Shown here one piece after another: positions 13,144-24,647 of a stretch of 64,000 nucleotides of DNA. The DNA is from Fasciola hepatica (taxonomy: Eukaryota > Platyhelminthes > Trematoda > Plagiorchiida > Fasciolidae). Where the stretch lies: contig CANUEZ040000047.1 of the NCBI GenBank assembly GCA_948099385.1, forward strand, positions 29,840,501-29,904,500, read 5' to 3'. The translations under genes and the position numbers were made by a program. Under the pieces are notes generated by a model, which was not told where the DNA came from, made no database searches, and worked only from the letters and a program-made list of their open reading frames with translations. How positions within the stretch are numbered: position 1 is the stretch's first letter; every line of letters starts with the position of its first letter.

Positions 13144-13625
13144 ACATTTCCCATCAAGCTTTAGCTAAAACCAATAGTTCGTTAGCCGCGACCCACCATT
13201 TAATAGCCACGATCCACCATTCTTCATCTATGATCCATCATTCCGTCTAGGTTAAAAAAGCCTTGAAGCACAACGTTAAGCCATAGTCCATTGCCGGGAC
13301 GTTAGAGCTATTTTGTGCGGCCGGGATAGTCCAATATTTTCACCCAAATATTTCTAAGATTATCTTACCACTCTCTGTGGTTTGTGGTGAACGTACGCCT
13401 GCGTACGCCCATGCCTACACCCACAATCACACCCGCACACACTCCATAATAGTGTGGGCAGTTGCCATAAGTTTTGGACACGGTCAACGCGTCACCTGCA
13501 GCACGAAATATCTCTAACCATTCCCATGATTGACAACGGCTAGAGAATGATCAGTTTGGGCTAAGGCATGGCGGTTGGCGGCAAATGAATTGCGAGTTTT
13601 GGTGAAAGCTTCATAGAAAAATGTG
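13144..13625. mobile_element. MITE related to the Tc1-like element
   Basis: A 482 bp non-coding unit flanked by TA (13142-13143 and 13626-13627). The left end contains CATTTCCCATCAAGCTTTAG, and the complement of the right end contains CACATTTTTCTATGAAGC. Both ends carry degenerate ~21 bp repeats like TTAGCCGCGACCCACCATT, matching the ends of the element at 10097-12044. It has no transposase and would have to be moved in trans. The paralogous site near 42495 lacks it. Confidence 0.8.
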
Positions 13626-14023
13626 TAGTTTTTGGAAAGTTTACCTGTGATAAGCAAACCGTTGACTAACTACCGACAACTCTGACAGGGCTATGTCATT
13701 ATGCATGTGTGTGCATTGTGTACTGTGCTTGAGAGAGTGTGACTCCGCGATCTCATTGCACGTTATAGCTGAAAACCACACCATTGATTATGATAAAACT
13801 AGAATCTTCTGACGGGATTTCCTTACACACCTTCAGCCTCCATACGCCGTCCAACCGTCCAGCATACATGTCTCAACCGAAACGAAGAGGCAGAGATTTC
13901 AGTCATATGGATGGCACTACCATCACTGAAGCATAAATGTCCCCAAGGTCACAACGTTCCAAATGACCCCGCCGCCACTGAGGAAACAGAGATCAATGCC
14001 CCACACCCACACCCACGGCAAAC

Positions 14024-14025
<2 letters not shown>

Positions 14026-14069
<44 letters not shown>
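14026..14069. repeat. (CA)n microsatellite
   Basis: About 22 uninterrupted CA units inside duplication D1. The matching place in copy 2 (about 42985-43035) holds only short, interrupted CA runs. Confidence 0.98.
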
Positions 14070-14071
<2 letters not shown>

Positions 14072-14159
14072 CCACATGCATACTGTCAAACACAAAACTT
14101 TTGACGCCCAGTGGTTACGGTTATTATCCCATGATCATCCAAGTGTAAGTTGGTGGTGA

Positions 14160-14280
14160 GGAAGGTTACTATCGCTAACCGAAAGGTTGACTGACTACCG
14201 TCTTCTCCAACAACACTGTCACCGAACAATAAACACTTGCCTATCACATACAACATGGACCATCGTTGTTCCCACACAAT
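14160..14280 (+). repeat. PLE-like terminal block, copy 1
   Basis: The block running from AACCGAAAGGTTGACTGACT through GAACAATAAACACTTGCC matches 43110-43210 and 50455-50560. At the last site it sits next to PLE reverse transcriptase coding sequence, which suggests a PLE terminal repeat. A shorter similar block lies at 13646-13690. Confidence 0.6.
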
Positions 14281-15760
14281 CAGAACTGATCTCAGCTTGA
14301 ATGCAATAACCGTTCACAATATTCTTTGAAATTGTACAAAATGTTTTAAATTAGCAAAAGTTCTCCTCCATCGATTGCATTCACACACAATGTCTAGAAA
14401 ATGTTCCATCAGGATGGATGAAATCGATTGGTCGGTGGGTTAGAGAAGTTCCATTCATTTATTCACTCATCTGAAGTTCAGCAGTGAAGATTCACTTGTC
14501 TTCGACGCTGGTTACCGAGTACTTTGTACCTGTAAGTCCCTAGGAATTCCCGTTGATGTGCATAATAATCACCGAACAGTTATCCGCAGACTAAGGTAAA
14601 GCAAATAAGAGTGAACGAAAATATAAAAGACATATTACTCTCCAAGTTATTTTTTATTATCATTTGATCGAAATAACACACTTATTCGCAATCAGAACAA
14701 ACTTTGCATTACTTCTTTGGCTTTTAGCGGTGATCCGGCCATTGATCGTGAAGATGAATTGATTTACATCAAACTAAATTTGATTCCAACAATGGAGGAG
14801 TAAAATCTCTCAGCACTGATATATCGTTGCGGACCCGGACATTCAGTAGGCAGTCTAAGAAAAGCACATCTCTTATCCCTGCTCAACTGCACGGAGGATA
14901 TCAGGGGCCGGAGTGAAGCGTTGGCAGACTAACTGCTTTGTTTTCCAATGAAGCTGGTGCTTGATGAGAGACGTTCACGTTATTCATATCAAAGCTTTTC
15001 ATTCATCTGGGAAAAAGATTGATGCAAATTGACCAGGTTCCAGACTGTGCTTTGAAAAATCTCGTGTCCTATCAAAAATGATTCAAATTATCAGCGGTGA
15101 TAAAACGTCCTTGGTCACGCTATCACCTTCGAAAATTTACTGATTTCGCTCAGTAAATGGCGCACTCGTTATTGTTAACAATTTGATAGATATTATTTGA
15201 AAGCTTTCGCAGAGGCAAAGTGCAGCGAAAGAGAAAAATCCGATGTTTGGTTTCCATAGTATTAGGGGCCTGTCTGAATGAGGACAGATGGTTCTGTTGA
15301 CCTTTGAACTCCGGTATGCATTGTTCTGTGGTTTGACGATTGACACATGAACTTAACATTCCATTCGGGTACACTTGAGTCTCCAATGCGGTTGTGTTCT
15401 GTGTCTCTCGTCTGGACTGCACTGGAAACATATCACATAATAATCATCATTTAAATTAATTTAAATCACTTGATATATATTTGCCATCATGTTATCCGTT
15501 CGGTATTCATCCGGACTAATTTGGAATTACTCTATCCATCAAACCCTTTCAAATAGTGAAATGCATTTCGGGCTTCTTTGAATTTGATTTCCCATGGACT
15601 AATGTTTATCGCCTAACTCCAGTTTGATCATTCCTGTAAGCCGCGAGTAGGATTGCGAAATACCGAACTACACTGAATGCTGCAGAACTGGTCTATCCTT
15701 GTCTGGCACAGTCAACGAGCTCCAGTTCAGACACGAGCATAAGGTGTGTATGGTTCGTAA

Positions 15761-16559
15761 TGACATATACCACTACCAATCTATCCGGGCTTACTATCCG
15801 TGGTTTATTTTGGGTCAACACCTCTTGAACGGTGAAATCCGTCACTCGGTTACCGATGGACTACAAGAATGGTGTTCTCTCCACTCTAGGGCCCCAAGTA
15901 AAACAGTGCAATAACTTGCCTGCCTCAATACTAGTATGTAGTCTGAATTGTCTGTGAAGTGTTAATCGGGATGACTTACACTGATGAACCCTCGGTGGGT
16001 ATGAGGTGTGGATTATTTTTCGTCCAATCAAAGCTTCTAGTTGACCGCAGTTCGAAGAGTTATATTTGACAGAAGCCTCGCGCAGACTGGCACGTTGACC
16101 TCCAATAAATCAATACTGAAAAACTCAGGTTCCCATGATCTAAAAGAGGAACATCCGTCAAAGAGATGACAGAAGAAATGAAAATCCAGGAAATATTAGG
16201 ATACTCGAGTCTTGTCTGCACAAGTAAATACCAGATGGAACCATACAATCGGAGATTTTCCATTCGTATCCAGCCGATTCTTCCACTGATGTTCTCAGTC
16301 GTGGAGGAGTTGTCGTCACTTGTGTTAACCGAAACTAATTCAGTTTTCACATACTCAGCTAAAAAACTCAACTGTCATTTCGTAGAATACAAATCACATT
16401 TCTGAGTGAATTTTGCCCGATACTCATCGGAAATATTTACTTTGCACCCAGCACATCATTATGTGAATTGCACAATTTTTCCCATTTTCTGTCTATTTCA
16501 ATTACTGCACGAATGAGCAAATCTGCTTGCACGTTCATCGACGCGACATTGCATTCCTT
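15761..16559. other. No gene recognised
   Basis: Short overlapping ORFs on both strands (16060-16405) show no family signature. From about 16440 the sequence weakly resembles 34860-35070, which lies just downstream of GPCR pseudogene C. Confidence 0.45.
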
Positions 16560-18300
16560 GGCTAGATAAATTTGGTACGTTCCCCCTCCACAAGTGAGAA
16601 ATAACCAATCATAATCTTCAAAACGAGATCACAAGGATTAAGTGTTCAAAAACGTGCACCCTGGGAAGCGTTCATATCTGCTTACGGCAATGCACAGTAT
16701 GACCCACCGGTACACCACATTAAGAAGACCTTCTAGAACAATAAATCTAATGCATTGTTTATCCAACAATTTGATAAAGCTAAGGTTCCTGATTACCTCA
16801 ACCGATATTTCCGTGTCGTCAAATCTCAACAGTTCTGTCTTCTGTGAACATGTCACTGATTACCTCAGTTTTGCCTCATTCGTTGTTGCTCAGTTGAAGC
16901 TGTCTTTAGCCAAAATGATTGATCTTCTTCACCAACACATAAATGACTGTGAAGGAAGAATGAATAGGACTACAAATATAAACACAAAACACGAATCACA
17001 AATTTACTGAATTAATCGGACCTGAAGTTAAACACACGAATTAGTTGCATATAGATACTAAAATACGAAACATTACTTGTCGCAGCAAGTAAAACACCTC
17101 TAAGACCGTAATTAAAAAAACCTAAATGGAAACAGTGATGTTGAAGAACTCAACTCTGATTTTGGCTGTGTATCGCGGTGCACTCTCAAGCCAATTTTCA
17201 ACAACTCATCTCATCCATCAACTATCGAACTCTCTATGTGAAGATAAATGAAGTTCCTGGTCCAGATGAGCTACCACCTGTTTTAGTCAAAGATTGTGCT
17301 CAGACCAGCCAACTTCTGCCACGATCTTCTAGCAATCAGGACATTCCTTTATATTTGGAGATTGGCCAGAGTAACACTCGTCCTCGAAAACGAAGATGAG
17401 TAGTACCACTCTGTCGCCTGCACTTTTGTGACTCCCGAACTGCTCGACAGACCTTCGCTACTACAGGTGAACAGCGGATCTGTTGAAGAAAGTTCACGCC
17501 AGTTTGCATATAAGATTTTGCGCTCTACATTTGACGCCGTAACTTTCACAGTTCATTCAGTAGCTTCGGCTTCAGACAGAAAACGTAAGACTATCTCAAT
17601 TGTGTTGTTAAACTAGAAATTGCATTTAATTGCCCCAATCAATTAGCATTACTCAGTATACTCTACTTTATTGGTGTTCACTCAAAAGTCCGCAGTTCCA
17701 GTTAAAACTATTTCACTGATCGAAGGCATGTCACTTAATTCCACTGGAAACATTCATCTCTTTCAGTTGGCTCTCGTGTATTGTGAAATACAATTTTTCC
17801 ATTTTTTGCTTTTCTTTGTATGGTAAACAGCTGCCAAACCTATCTATATTCATCGGCTTTAAATATGCGGACAATGTGATTTAGGGTGTGGGTTACCAAC
17901 ACCTAAAGGAATTTCACAAATCCGGATCAATCTGAATGAAGTTGTAAACCGGTGTTCATTCCGCTCCCCTGCACTGAATGCTTCCAAAAGTAAGGGTGTA
18001 TTATCTTTCTTACTTTATAATAAACCACATAGAACCATCACTAACAGGTTTTGTCTCCTACTTGCGAAAAATGAACCCATACCAATATCACCGACATTTA
18101 AATCACTCGATATTACAGTATCGTACAATCTTTCATGAACCATGCACGTTCATTAGAAATTTTGTAAAGTTAGAAAATTATCAATTTTCTCTTGCCGTTT
18201 GAGATTGCTTTTGGTCCACTCTCATTTAATTTTTAATGTGTGATTGCATGACGTCTTCCACACTGGTTGTACTACTCTCCAGTTGATTTCCCTACTAGTT
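16560..18300 (+). mobile_element. LINE (CR1/Jockey-like), copy A, degraded
   Basis: Homologous along its length to 34980-36660 and, from about 17010 on, to 62785-64000. Around 17230-17300 the plus strand encodes EVPGPDELPPVLVKDCA, the GPDxxPP motif of the fingers region of non-LTR reverse transcriptases. Shortly after comes a WRLAKVTLVxKK-type segment, best seen in copy C near 63180. Near 17880-18000 pieces correspond to the thumb region (NEVVNxCSxRS). Stops and frameshifts are scattered and no YxDD catalytic loop is recognisable. The 5' endonuclease region was not identified. The CR1/Jockey assignment is by motif style only. Confidence 0.75.
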
Positions 18301-19299
18301 ATCATCAGCAATAAACAATTCAATGCTCGAGGGTAACTTACTTCCAAAATACTTTCAGACATTCATCATCCTCTGCAAAACGAAATTTCAAAACCTGTGT
18401 CTACATCACGTACGCTCAAATATCAATTTTCTATTTACTCACACATCTGCACATCGTAATTCTGTTTTGCCATATCATGCTCGTCTGCCTACCTCAGCAC
18501 AGACGTACGAAACTGTTTAAATGGATGAAAACTGTCACAATTCATACGCATTTCACGACTTCGTATTTCTTCACTCACAGATATGGTGCAAATGCTGAGA
18601 GTCCATGCGATGGAGAGTTCAAAACGTTTATTGACTGACTTGAGTTGACTTTACTTTACTTGACTTTACCAGACTAATTTATAAATTATGCATCAAACAT
18701 TTAGCGATACAGTTAAATCTTTATGAATACTAAGTGTTTTGCCCAAATACTATTCAATTACTTCTCTTCTGACCGTTGATTGGTCAAAATGTTTTCCACG
18801 CGCAACAAAATTTCTTTGTGAACCACGTGAATTGCTCGTGAATTGCCGTCTCGAGCGTCTCCTGTTCCTTTTTGCCTGGACGTTTTGAAGCCTTGTTAAA
18901 CTCTCTAGACTCTATGGTCGGTTTTCCAACAATTGGAGGATGCTATAATTATTGTTTGTTGATTTGTTCTGCTGTGTGCGCAGTAAAGCTGTTGTGATCC
19001 AGATGTGCCTCGCTAATAAGTTGTTCATGGCTTTACATATTTGTGTTTGTTGTAGTTCAGACTGTTGGTTGCCATCATGTTCAGATCACTTAGCTTAGCC
19101 TTTTTAATCGTAAACGTTTCATCACCAGTCGAGGTGACACAGTCGAGGTCAGTGCATGTGCTCTGTTGGCAGTGATATTCATCATTTAAAGGTTAGTCAT
19201 TAGTCCTAAACTAGAGCTGTGTAGACAACATCCTGCCCAAGGCTGGAAATTTGTTTTCCTCTTGGTCTTGTAGCAAGCAGGCTGTTGGCAGCCGTATTG
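18301..19299. other. No gene recognised
   Basis: AT-rich sequence with short ORFs. A local GACTTTACTT/TGACTTTACC tandem lies near 18640-18670. The right part may belong to the PLE that follows, but this cannot be shown. Confidence 0.45.
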
Positions 19300-20085
19300 G
19301 TGTTCGACTGATGTAAGTGTAAAATCCAGTTGATACACTTACTGAGCCTTTGCGCTCATGGAGTTTTCTGTGTTTTTGTATTTTGCAGATTGAACAGGAG
19401 CAACTCCCACGGAAGACACTGATCCTTGCATATTAAAGCCCGTACTAAACTGACATTGATATTTGACGGCTCACATTCCGTGCTGCGTACTGCTCTTTTC
19501 CCTTTTGATATTTGAATTCGCGAAGATTCTGTTCTGAAGAAGTTTGAGTGGGAAAACTTCAGATTCAGTAATACGAGCTGCATGATTTGGGTCCGCGAAT
19601 TATACTTCTGACATTCATATTTAGGTAAACCGTTCGGCATTCATTCGACTGTGCACGTGATCCAATTCATTATGTCTTTTAATCAAATTGTTTGGAGAGT
19701 GTCAGGCTTACAAAAACTTCTCTCCGTGCCCCGTGGATTCCTGATCCAGAATTTTAATCTCATCCAGATTGAACTCGTGTCCTCATTGTTCCTTATGTAA
19801 CCAATGGGGGAGAGAATGGGTCATGTCTTTTCGTAGTCAGGTAATGCTCGTGCAGTCGAGTGAACAATTTTCTCCCGGTTTGACCGATGTAGCATTTGTT
19901 GCAGTCCGTACAATTGACCTGGAATATAAAGTTTCTTCTTTCTTCAGTTTTCCGTTGTTCTTTTGGATTCGACATGAGTTTTTCTGATGGTCCGTGAGCA
20001 ATTGCGATGACTTGAGATTGCAGCAATCTTGCTTACATCAGTTCTCCGTCAACTAAATGTTCTAATCCTACAGTATAATTTGCAG
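19300..20085 (-). mobile_element. Penelope-like element, 3' (endonuclease) end
   Basis: The block contains the GIY-YIG endonuclease remnant and, downstream of it on the minus strand, the conserved PLE C-terminal region around 19640-19760 (EFNLDEIKIL followed by an AWHS...IKRHNELD-type stretch). No reverse transcriptase core was found upstream, so the copy is truncated at its 5' side. Confidence 0.75.
19640..20026 (-). pseudogene. PLE GIY-YIG endonuclease domain, broken
   Basis: In PLEs this C-terminal domain nicks target DNA to prime reverse transcription. Visible motifs are VNCTDCNKCYIGQTGRK, with paired cysteines and the YIG tripeptide, and the following FTRLHEH helix with its conserved Arg and Glu-His. 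The first open stretch ends near 19793. The C-terminal part continues in other frames to about 19640, with at least one stop just after HGEKFL. No adjacent intact reverse transcriptase is present. Relatives lie at 31313-31860 and 55260-55440 (PLE tails) and at 49578-50300 (reverse transcriptase). Confidence 0.85.
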
Positions 20086-21012
20086 CCATCTCTATTCACT
20101 ACATTTCGAGATTTATCACCATCCACAGAAATCTCCTAACCCGAAGGTCGGTTTGCCGCTTCGATGCTCCATGAACTTTGCACTTTCTCCACCTAGCTGA
20201 ATGATTCGCACGAAACTAAAGATAGATTAAGTGCGAGTCTCGAACAAAACTGAAGTAAACATGATGGAACTAAATAGTCCAAACCTCAGCAGTTACCAAT
20301 CAAGGGTTCAAACTAACAAACTTCACTGATTGTCCGACAGTCGTCTATGAACAAGGCGCGATGAACCGAGAGCAAACCGAATGAGCACCGTGATCAAGTC
20401 AATCACATACACACACATACACACATGCACACACATGCACATTATTATATGACGTGTTCGATAGTGAATCAGATGCCCAAGGATGCCGAAAGAGCTATGT
20501 GTAAAGAAGGGGCAATATAGATTGCAAAATAACAGCACTGTGGATCTCCAACCGCATATCCAGTGAAAGTTATGTATATATTTTATGAGGAGGAAAAGAT
20601 CTGCATACATCTAATGGAGCAATTGGTGTTGAATCATCCTTCGATTTCCTAGTCACTTTGGAGTCTTCGTCACTGGTTTTTCTATTAGGTCCATGTTTTC
20701 TCAACTAGTTTTCCCTAGTCGTTTGGATATTAGCCATCCGTTTACATCGGTAACCATGTGAAGAGTACTGCCTACACGGCTGTCTTTCGGTTTCCGTAAA
20801 CACAATCACTTACCAAAAATCATTATCTGTAGTGCCGCTGCCACCCTATGGAGAAGGAGTAAAACAGTGTCACTCGCACACAGAAAAGCCTTAGTGAATT
20901 TTTCCGTATATGTGCCCATTCCACAACAAAATCAATTCTACACTGATTTTTGCACATTCTACAATACACACTAATCGACACATCTGAATAACTCTATCGA
21001 TATCCTAGTTTA
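20086..21012. other. No gene recognised; short CA-rich run
   Basis: Imperfect ACACAC/ATGCAC repeats lie at about 20403-20442. No ORF here has a recognisable domain. Confidence 0.5.
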
Positions 21013-21250
21013 TCGACTGTGACACATTTTGAACTTGATCTCTGACTCTGCCGTTGTGACTGAGTTTGGCTTTGATCAATGCTGTACTTTGATCCTCGCT
21101 TTCTAATAGCTTTGGCTCCATAATTGTGCTTGACATATAATTCGTATGTTTGTACTTTGGTAACCTAGCACCGCAGAATACTCGGATCAATCCCATTTTA
21201 ATTTGAATCCGTTCACTTTTCTACGGGTTACTCAAATTCGGAATAACGGC
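21013..21250 (+). repeat. Orphan copy of a GPCR 5' flank
   Basis: This stretch aligns by eye with 33311-33540, which lies immediately upstream of GPCR pseudogene C. Shared blocks include TAACCTAGCACCGCAGAA versus TAATCCAGCACCGTAGAA and GTTACTCAAATTCGGAATAAC versus GTTACTCACGATCGGAATAAC. No receptor sequence follows on the plus strand. It may be the remains of a fifth, deleted copy. Confidence 0.6.
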
Positions 21251-21399
21251 TTACAAAAAGAGCACAAAACAAGTTTGGTCTGATTGTGCAGATGTAGTGC
21301 AGATTGGGATACAAACAGCGACGAATCAAAGATAGTTGCTCGTAATGGTAATAAAGTGAAACCTAGTCCACTTTGTGACTTCGTCGGTGCAATCGTCAG

Positions 21400-23280
21400 A
21401 GATGAGAAATGAACTGTTTGCCATATGTGTTGAGTAGTCTAAGTGTGGAACTGTGGGATAGTACCATTCACATTAAAAGATGGGGGAGCAGATTGAGCAC
21501 GCATACTGAACCTGGTCGGGGAATTGGCTGAAAATGATAACTCGTTTGGGATCACACATTTTTGACACAACAGTTATTGAGAAAACGAACTTCCAAATAA
21601 TAAACAGCAAAAGAAAATTGAATGCCTCATCCGGCTTTTGATAAATGTAGATCCATCATGCCCGTTTTCATTGTCAAATGTGAAAATAAATCATCGTGAA
21701 AAACACGAAACAAACACAAAAGGAGAAACAATATTCTCGAATGTTCCGTCATTTAGTCACTCAATCAGAAGTTGACATGTGGAGTGCCTGTTTGCACTTC
21801 CTGATCCCTCGAGAAAGATGAATGCTTGTAAAACTACGAATAGACGGGACCGAAAAAGTGATAATTATTGGATTGATGATAGAGTTCAGCGTTGTCACAA
21901 ACACACTGATCAATTGAAAATCCGACCCGACATCATAGGAGTAAATAGTGCCACCAGTACTCATTAGATAATATACTGTATCATATGTGTGTCCCAAAAT
22001 CACACCGGAGATCAGAAACAGTGAACCGATATTCAGAGATCGAAACATGGGATCAACGAAGTGGAATGACATGTTCGGTCCCGATAAATAAGGTGGATGC
22101 TGCTGGTCACCTGAATGGAACCACCGTGACGGCACACTGCCATAATCCTCGGATTGTTGTTTGAGATCCATTGAACGGAAATAGCATACCACACGAAAAT
22201 AAGCAACCAGCATAACCACAATTGGGAGGATGTAATAAGTGATAATCCAGAATGGATGATGAAACAAGATCATACTATACGCGATTGTCTGCTGCGGTGT
22301 TATTATAGAAAAACATGTCATTTTTTCGAAATGTGAAGTCATTATGGTCGGCACACCAATGACTATTCCAAATGACAATGCTCCGAAAGTGGTCCAGATG
22401 ATGTATATTACTTCATTACGTCGATACGTGGCACAATACACTGTTGCCCATAAGCAATTCAATGTGATCCATGTTATATTGCACGTTGACATGGACACAG
22501 TTACCCAGTATGGTGATTGTGTACGCCAAATGTGACACTGAATCCAACCGCTGATTGCGCTATGATATGGATAGTGACGCACCCAGATAAACAGAATATT
22601 CCACATACAGCTCAGTGCATCGAGAACTACTTGCACGCGTAGAAGCCAAGTTGTCAGACGACTATTTATCCTAACTGATAATAGAACACAGAAAACTAAA
22701 ATGTTAGCAATGATTCCAAAACACAGAGGTATGGTGCAACCTACACCGAGGGGATAATTCGCAGATTGATTTACATTAAAAGTGAGTTCGACCATGATGA
22801 TGAGAATTGTATGAAGTGGGTTAGTTATTCTTTTGATCAAACGAAGTGAATGACAATAATATTGCTCAGTTCTGTGAATATGATTGGCGGATTGGTGATT
22901 GGGTAAAAATCGGTCAACAATAAAAAATGATTGGAGCAAACTGGGAACATCGTTGGACGGGACTGATTTTACCCTACAACCACTGCTATGGACATCATGC
23001 ACGCAAATCACACATTACATCAACCGTATTCTTATCGTTCAATTTTGATAGAAGTCCCACAGTTACAAAAAATAGATATTGAGAAATAATTTGTCACAGT
23101 GTTCATTGTTACTGCTTGTTTCTATATACTGTTCTCCACAGGGGGGTTCCATTTTATCCAGTAACTTTCAGAATATCAAAAACTCGAACGAGGACTGTCG
23201 TTTAATTGCAATTCTGTTACAGCTAATTATTTCGAATAAGCGTTTTCTTAGAGCACACCGGCTTCCGGCTTACTACTTTC
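21400..23280 (-). repeat. GPCR duplication module, copy A
   Basis: The intact receptor and about 450 bp of sequence on each side match 47000-48800 in inverted orientation. Flanking similarity is about 75-80% by eye, e.g. GATCCCAAACGAGTTATCATT downstream of both genes and a GGATAAAATGGAACC-like block upstream of both. The gene itself is far more similar. Confidence 0.85.
21761..22795 (-). CDS. Divergent intronless rhodopsin-like GPCR (copy A, apparently intact)
   Basis: A seven-transmembrane receptor expected at the plasma membrane; the ligand is unknown. The frame is open upstream to 23011, but the ATG at 22795 is preferred because copies B and C align to the same Met (MV...). From it the protein has 344 residues. 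TM1 is at ~17-42 with Asn31, TM2 ~47-72 with Asp59, Cys87 starts TM3, Trp134 is in TM4, Cys161 is the ECL2 disulfide partner, Pro191 is in TM5, TM6 ~255-278, and TM7 ~294-316 with NPIII at 308-312. Key class A motifs are altered: no DRY at the TM3 end (ITWITLNCLWATVY, 107-120), no CWxP in TM6, and NPxxY has lost its Tyr. An NQS sequon lies at 9-11. It could belong to PROF1, the platyhelminth orphan rhodopsin-like family recalled as intronless with altered motifs; this is inference. Confidence 0.88.
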   Translation of the reverse strand: MVELTFNVNQSANYPLGVGCTIPLCFGIIANILVFCVLLSVRINSRLTTWLLRVQVVLDALSCMWNILFIWVRHYPYHSAISGWIQCHIWRTQSPYWVTVSMSTCNITWITLNCLWATVYCATYRRNEVIYIIWTTFGALSFGIVIGVPTIMTSHFEKMTCFSIITPQQTIAYSMILFHHPFWIITYYILPIVVMLVAYFRVVCYFRSMDLKQQSEDYGSVPSRWFHSGDQQHPPYLSGPNMSFHFVDPMFRSLNIGSLFLISGVILGHTYDTVYYLMSTGGTIYSYDVGSDFQLISVFVTTLNSIINPIIITFSVPSIRSFTSIHLSRGIRKCKQALHMSTSD

Positions 23281-23339
23281 ATAATACGTGCAAGTTCGAT
23301 GTTGCAGTTGAAGGGTGTTCCCCATAGTCTGAAATGCCC

Positions 23340-23500
23340 AGTAAATCATTGGGGACGACTGACAACCAGAGGCTGAGATTTGGAAAGGAGAGTCATATAA
23401 TGTTTTAATAAATCAAGCATGGGTACAAGATGAATGATTATAGATTACTCTCTTCTACTAAAGTGATCGGGATTTGAAAGTCTGAACTGCAAGGTGGAAA
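23340..23500 (-). mobile_element. SINE family 3 tail upstream of GPCR copy A
   Basis: On the minus strand the block from CAGACTTTCAAATCCCGA (B-box-like) through TAATCTATAATCATTCATCT matches 46608-46740. At the other site the full tRNA-like head is visible. Here similarity stops just before the B box, so the head is lost or diverged. Both copies lie upstream of a GPCR copy in the same relative orientation. Confidence 0.7.
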
Positions 23501-24578
23501 CATTCTCATTACAAAATTGCTAGTAAATTGTACCCAAACGGCATGCTTCGTTTACGAAATGTTCAGAATCGTCAGTATAACAGATTGTCATCTATTCATT
23601 GGGAGACTCACAGAGAAACTAACCTTGAGTCCCAAGACAGAGAATCCAAGCTCGGTTTACCACGTGCAGTATAAGACATAGTTATCAAGCAATAATATGA
23701 CCACATTAAAAATGACGTAACATGGCTTCACAACGTCCAGGCAACAATGGACAGTAAGCGAATACCATGGTGATACAGGATCAAACCAGATGGCTAGGAA
23801 AGAGAATGGCTTTTTATCGAAGCCTTTGATCTGAAGAAACGAGTTGGCCGCCTAAGGGAACAAACTCACAAACACAAAAAAGGACAAACGTGATATTGTA
23901 TTCGAAAGGCGACGGGATGATCAAACGAGGAGTTCAAGAACAAAGATCAGACGTTCTCGTAGATAAATCAGTGATAGAAACTACGTACGCTCAACCACCG
24001 GAGTCCATTCAAGTAATGCAGACAATCGTGATAAAATAACACATTGGTTTGTGTATTTACAGGCCTTTGATAGACGTCAGGCTCGAGTAGGAAAATTGAT
24101 GAATGCTCACTGGTGTGGTTGGAAGGGCACTCGAGGATTACGTAGAAACACATAAGGATCGCGGGCAAATAGAAACCCGTACATGAAACTATATATTTGG
24201 GTGAGTGAGAAAGAGTAAAATATTATCAAAGAAGAAAATCCGAAATTCCTTATCCACACTTGATAAATCCTTACACTCCACATGGTTCAGCTGTCAGAAT
24301 ACATGAATTTCCACGCGTTCGTTTACATTCTACTGACAGATCGATGTTGTAGGCTTTTGGATTTGACTTCCAAAATTCATGTAATTCCATATGAGACATT
24401 CATTTCTAGTTTAATTTAGCAGTGTTAGTTTTGGTTTCTAATCGACTGATCGAATTGCTCAATATATTTTCATGGAATTAGAGGTCTGATGTCTGGTTCA
24501 CCTATCATTATTCGTTCCATACAATAACATAGTTTTATGACAGAGGAGTAGATGGATCATTTCAAATCCCTAAGTAGA
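23501..24578. other. No gene recognised
   Basis: Plus-strand translations between 23700 and 24170 give moderately long but interrupted stretches with no family signature. An unrecognised transposon remnant is possible. Confidence 0.45.
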
Positions 24579-24587
24579 ATATATATA

Positions 24588-24644
<57 letters not shown>
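24579..24644. repeat. (AT)n microsatellite
   Basis: About 30 AT units, interrupted once by CT near 24588. Confidence 0.98.

Positions 24645-24647
<3 letters not shown>

Larger units (their letters stand above)
11220..15760 (+). repeat. Segmental duplication D1, copy 1
   Basis: This ~4.5 kb block aligns in the same order and orientation with about 40035-44500: transposase DDE half, right transposon end, a common flank, a CA-repeat region, a PLE-like end and a further 1.5 kb. Most of it is about 75-80% identical by eye. A core at about 12650-13030 is near 95% identical to 42010-42380. Copy 1 carries a MITE that copy 2 lacks; copy 2 carries two insertions that copy 1 lacks. Confidence 0.8.

Noticed and set aside
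22796..23011. N-terminal 72-codon extension of the intact GPCR
   Set aside because: The frame is open, but copies B and C align to the Met at 22795. The DNA upstream of it diverges like a non-coding flank, so the longer form is less likely.
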